This document shows, piece after piece, positions 5,142 through 5,447 of a stretch of 5,447 bases of DNA. How positions within the stretch are numbered: position 1 is the first letter of the stretch; the number at the start of each line of letters is the position of its first letter. The notes beneath the pieces are model-generated. The model had not been told where the DNA came from and made no database searches. It saw only the letters and a list, made by a program, of their open reading frames with translations. The stretch is taken from assembly GCA_002438575.1 (NCBI GenBank), contig DJPP01000004.1, forward strand, positions 1 to 5,447, in the 5' to 3' direction. The position numbers were made by a program, and so were the translations under genes. This stretch comes from Oscillospiraceae bacterium UBA6409. Its GTDB lineage: Bacteria; Bacillota; Clostridia; Oscillospirales; Oscillospiraceae.

Positions 5142-5447
5142 GCCATACCTCTGCCGTTATCGGCGCACTGGAGTACGCGCTGCACACGATCGCTGCCGAA
5201 GGGCAGGATCAGCGCCAGCGCCGCGCCCGCGCCGCTGTGGGAGCTGCTGCGTGAACTGAATACCCGACAGCCCGACATGACGATATCCTCCTCGATCTGT
5301 CAGAACGAGGAGGTCCTCGCGGCTTGGGAAAATGGCTCCTGCGACATCGCCATTCTGCCGTATCCCATGGACGGCGGAAAGCCGCTTATGACAGAAGCGC
5401 TCTTTGTCTCTGTCCCAACGGAGCACGAGCTTGCAAAAAACAAAACG
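5142..5447 (+). pseudogene. LysR-type regulator fragment lacking its DNA-binding domain
   Basis: In the frame of 5199-5447 the translation reads as the start of a LysR substrate-binding domain: GRISASAAPAPLWELLREL, then NTRQPDM (compare the family's RYPDV), then CDIAILPYPMDGG (the DLAI..P block) and ALFVSVPTEHELA (compare the family's LVVPxxHPLA). It continues past the right edge. No start codon with a ribosome site precedes it in this frame, and only about 57 bases separate it from the IclR stop, whereas a LysR winged helix-turn-helix plus linker needs some 85-90 residues. A GTG at 5138 overlapping the IclR stop opens another frame whose ALEYALHTIAAE (5165-5200) resembles a LysR linker helix but stops after 38 codons. 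The simplest reading is a LysR gene that lost its 5' part and took a frameshift. A sequencing or assembly error at the junction is the main alternative. Confidence 0.6.

Noticed and set aside
4611..5187. Minus-strand open frames across the IclR gene
   Set aside because: They lie opposite a clear IclR-family gene and give no domain-like sequence.

Overview
The window looks like a piece of chromosome from a GC-rich gut Firmicute, most likely an Oscillospiraceae-type Clostridium. This is an inference. It rests on strong AGGAGG-like ribosome sites, short sigma-A promoters with 17-base spacers, U-tailed hairpin terminators, and a fused membrane/spermidine-synthase-like protein of a kind common in such genomes. 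No rRNA, tRNA, CRISPR array or mobile element was recognised.

Layout. Four genes lie head to tail on the minus strand from about 4.2 kb down to 0.17 kb: a hexapeptide-repeat sugar O-acetyltransferase, a large fused membrane/spermidine-synthase-like protein, a lone ABC-transporter ATPase, and an MgtC/SapB-family membrane protein. The acetyltransferase has its own promoter (TTGCGG-17-TATAAT). The ATPase-mgtC pair has a near-consensus promoter (TTGACA-17-TATGAT) whose spacer is an inverted repeat. A strong hairpin terminator closes the block. Past it, another minus-strand promoter starts a gene that leaves the window after 22 codons. On the plus strand, divergent from the acetyltransferase, is an IclR-family regulator with a TTGACA-17-TATGCT promoter. 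Directly after its stop lies a LysR-type effector-domain fragment that has no room for a DNA-binding domain.

How the parts may work together. The 114-base region in front of the IclR gene is the most structured stretch. It holds an 11-base inverted repeat (one mismatch) overlapping the -35 box, which is a good candidate for an autoregulatory operator. It also holds a minus-strand terminator with no gene feeding it, which raises the possibility of a short minus-strand RNA. The ATPase and MgtC protein look co-transcribed, but no permease or binding protein is present, so the transporter is incomplete here.

Most of the window is ordinary metabolic and transport DNA. I found no convincing sign of a wholly new system. 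The best leads are the IclR operator and putative short transcript, the degenerate Q-loop of the orphan ATPase, the promoter with an inverted repeat in its spacer, and the headless LysR fragment.
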